Assembly (NCBI GenBank): GCA_034437895.1
Contig: DAOTTO010000229.1
Location: 1 to 14,530 of the forward strand
Direction of reading: 5' to 3'
From: JANRLJ01 sp034437895
GTDB taxonomy: Bacteria; Chloroflexota; Anaerolineae; Aggregatilineales; Phototrophicaceae
Length of the DNA stretch: 14,530 nt
The first letter of the stretch is position 1; each line of letters begins with the position of its first letter. Below the pieces are notes generated by a model. That model had not been told where the DNA came from and ran no database searches. It saw only the letters and a list, made by a program, of their open reading frames with translations. Position numbers and translations under genes: made by a program. Shown here piece by piece: positions 13,399 through 14,530 of this stretch.

Positions 13399-13427
13399 AT
13401 TGTATCCCAAACCAAGGGCTTTGACAA
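13399..13427 (-). promoter_or_regulatory. Distal sigma70-like promoter of the oxidase operon
   Basis: On the minus strand TTGTCA (13427-13422) and TACAAT (13404-13399) are exactly 17 bp apart, five of six consensus matches in each. It predicts a coxB leader of about 120 nt. Confidence 0.65.
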
Positions 13428-13507
13428 GCAAATCTAAACCCTATCGGATTAGAGTTCCTGTTTCCTAAAAACTTCTCAATCTTTATCAATCTTAGAGCAA
13501 GATGAGA

Positions 13508-13513
13508 TATAAT
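13508..13513 (+). promoter_or_regulatory. -10 element of the DUF4231-like gene
   Basis: A perfect TATAAT lies about 63 nt before the ATG at 13576. A -35 is weak (TTATCA at 13483-13488 would need a 19-bp spacer). AAGGAA at 13560-13565 serves as the ribosome binding site, 10 nt from the start. Confidence 0.4.
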
Positions 13514-13575
13514 ACAGTAAAATAGACGTTGATAAGCCGTTAAGTAGTGCGAGTTATGCAAGGAAATCACACATT

Positions 13576-14376
13576 ATGGAAAAGACGGAAAAAGCCAAAC
13601 GCGCTGAGGAAAAAGAACCTATTCCGCCAAATGGGAATGGAACCCCAGTCGCCACCGTTCCAGCAGTGCCTGTCATTACAGAACCTGCCCCTGCTCCCGC
13701 CCCTGCCGCACCCATCTTAGTCGCAGCCCCCATCCCTGCACCGGCATCGACTGCGCCACCTCCGGCTCCTGTTGTGAGTGTAAACTCTGCCTCAAATAGC
13801 AATCTGCTGGTACCCAAAGAAATTTGGCCTCCGCCGATCTACATTGATGCAAATGCGTCCGAAAGTGAACGCTATTATATGGAACACCGTTGGTATTCCC
13901 AATGGAGTTACTACGATAACAAAGCCAGCGCCGCAAAAAAACAATATCACCGCTATCAATTAATCGCCGTCATCGGCGCAGGCACCGTAACAGCACTCGT
14001 CGGCCTTAGCCCCATTGCCACCGATATTAACGCACGCAATGCCCTGACGGTACTGACTGTGTTGTTTAGTTTGGCAGTGACTTCCGCAACCGCGATTGAG
14101 GCCGTCGTCAAGCATGGCGATGCGTGGCGCAATTACCGTAGTGCAGCCGAAGAACTGAAACAAGAAAAATCGCTCTATGACGTAAAATCCGGCGCGTATC
14201 GTAAATCAAAAAAACCATTCTTACTCTTTGTAGAACGCAGCGAAGAAGTGATGGCGAAGCAAAACGGAAGCTGGGCATCTCTCAGCCGGGACGATCAAAC
14301 ACAGCAACCACAAGGTGGTACACAGCCCGTTCCCGCGCCGCGTGGTGCTTCTGGTGACGACGACGACGCTGGATAA
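13576..14376 (+). CDS. DUF4231/SLATT-like two-helix membrane protein with Pro/Ala-rich N-terminal region
   Basis: A 266-residue protein. Residues 1-15 are charged; about 23-67 is a Pro/Ala/Val linker, probably disordered. The core (about 95-235) has the pattern of DUF4231 proteins: an amphipathic helix (ERYYMEHRWYSQWSYYDNKA), two transmembrane helices (about 128-144, 154-174) with a short loop, then a charged helix (AWRNYRSAAEELKQEKSLY) and FVERSEEVMAKQNGSW at the end. The C terminus is Gln/Pro-rich and ends in four Asp. DUF4231 resembles the SLATT two-helix effectors that, by published gene-neighbourhood analysis, accompany nucleotide-signal conflict systems and may act as pores. Here no SMODS/cyclase, SLOG or nuclease gene adjoins it, so a defence role is not supported by context. 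It is divergent from the oxidase operon. Confidence 0.75.
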   Translation: MEKTEKAKRAEEKEPIPPNGNGTPVATVPAVPVITEPAPAPAPAAPILVAAPIPAPASTAPPPAPVVSVNSASNSNLLVPKEIWPPPIYIDANASESERYYMEHRWYSQWSYYDNKASAAKKQYHRYQLIAVIGAGTVTALVGLSPIATDINARNALTVLTVLFSLAVTSATAIEAVVKHGDAWRNYRSAAEELKQEKSLYDVKSGAYRKSKKPFLLFVERSEEVMAKQNGSWASLSRDDQTQQPQGGTQPVPAPRGASGDDDDAG

Positions 14377-14391
14377 GTTCGCTCATAAACG

Positions 14392-14420
14392 ACAGGCCGC
14401 GTACTGCGGTTGCGGTCTGT
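14392..14420. terminator. Bidirectional hairpin between convergent genes
   Basis: ACAGGCCGC (14392-14400) pairs with GCGGTCTGT (14412-14420) over 9 bp with one wobble and an 11-nt loop. On the plus strand TCTGTTTAG follows; on the minus strand TCGTTTATG follows. The T-tracts are weak, but the position between two convergent stops fits a shared terminator. Confidence 0.5.
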
Positions 14421-14425
14421 TCTGT

Positions 14426-14530
14426 TTAGCGTGTTGAAGATGGAGACGGCGTGATTGAGTCTAAAGTGGATTGAAAAATAATTTGCGTCGTTTGCCAGTC
14501 GGATTCTGGCGCACTTAAAAAAGCGTAAAG
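14426..14530 (-). CDS. C-terminal fragment of a gene running off the window
   Basis: On the minus strand a frame is open from the window edge (14530) to a TAA at 14428-14426, giving 34 codons. The encoded end includes PESDWQTTQIIFQSTLDSIT followed by PSPSSTR and stop. Alternating Trp/Phe/Ile residues with a Ser/Pro tail look like the last helix of an exported globular domain; ends of this kind occur in PsbP-like or other secreted proteins, but the fragment is too short for a family call. Its convergent placement next to a hairpin at 14392-14420 supports a real gene end. The 5' part is outside the window. Confidence 0.45.
   Translation of the reverse strand, partial: LYAFLSAPESDWQTTQIIFQSTLDSITPSPSSTR

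Larger units (their letters stand above)
13273..13575. other. Divergent intergenic region, promoters only
   Basis: The 303-nt gap between coxB (minus) and the DUF4231-like gene (plus) holds two candidate minus-strand promoters and one plus-strand -10 element, each listed separately. Only very short open frames occur, none with a ribosome binding site or convincing composition. A short dyad (CACAAA near 13353, TTTGTG near 13370) could be an operator but is too weak to call. Confidence 0.6.

Noticed and set aside
13360..13440. Plus-strand mini-ORF of about 25 codons (MGLFVQFYTS...)
   Set aside because: No ribosome binding site and it overlaps the minus-strand promoter; probably chance.
13349..13570. 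73-codon minus-strand open frame in the coxB upstream region
   Set aside because: Covers the distal oxidase promoter, has no ribosome binding site and no recognisable protein features.
13576..14376. Defence island around the DUF4231-like gene
   Set aside because: Neighbours are a respiratory operon and an unidentified fragment; no defence genes are visible in the window.

Overview
The window is about 50% GC, gene-dense, and shows no rRNA, tRNA, CRISPR array or transposase. The gene complement suggests an aerobic member of the Chloroflexota, probably Anaerolineae-like. Grounds: lipoproteins and exported proteins with long Thr/Pro/Ser/Glu/Ala-rich linkers, a ComEA-like SLBB plus HhH protein, a CAP plus LysM envelope protein, and an A2-type caa3 oxidase operon with two subunit III genes. 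This is inference from gene style, not a phylogenetic result.

Layout: (1) 1-106 is a palindromic intergenic element with imperfect terminal inverted repeats. (2) 152-1776 (+) is a two-gene operon, a PadR regulator translationally coupled to a MalK/UgpC-like ABC ATPase with no permease nearby. (3) 1780-2376 (-) is a ComEA-like protein. (4) 2541-3548 (+) is TrmB with a long C-terminal extension. (5) 3545-4901 (-) holds plsY followed by a lipoprotein. (6) 5136-6296 (+) is a secreted CAP-LysM protein, probably from a leaderless mRNA. (7) 6329-7075 (-) is a pteridine-reductase-like SDR whose catalytic Tyr is His. (8) 7196-13272 (-) is the cytochrome oxidase operon in transcription order coxB (CuA plus cytochrome c), coxA (A2-type), a divergent subunit III, an unknown 6-TM protein, a canonical subunit III, and a subunit IV-like protein; it ends in a UUCG-loop terminator. 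(9) 13576-14376 (+) is a DUF4231/SLATT-like two-TM protein. (10) 14426-14530 (-) is the C-terminal end of a gene that runs off the window.

How the genes work together: the oxidase operon is the one clear pathway unit. Subunit II carries its own cytochrome c, so electrons can pass from heme c to CuA and on to heme a and the heme a3/CuB site. No heme a synthesis (ctaA/ctaB) or SCO gene lies in the window. The other genes are housekeeping or envelope functions arranged in alternating convergent and divergent pairs, with very short convergent gaps (3 nt, a 4-nt overlap, 32 nt, 49 nt).

The strongest leads are the unknown 6-TM protein with a His-rich loop inside the oxidase operon, the divergent second subunit III, the Tyr-to-His SDR, the DUF4231/SLATT-like protein, the TrmB extension with a possible internal start, and paired palindromic repeats lodged in oxidase intercistronic gaps.
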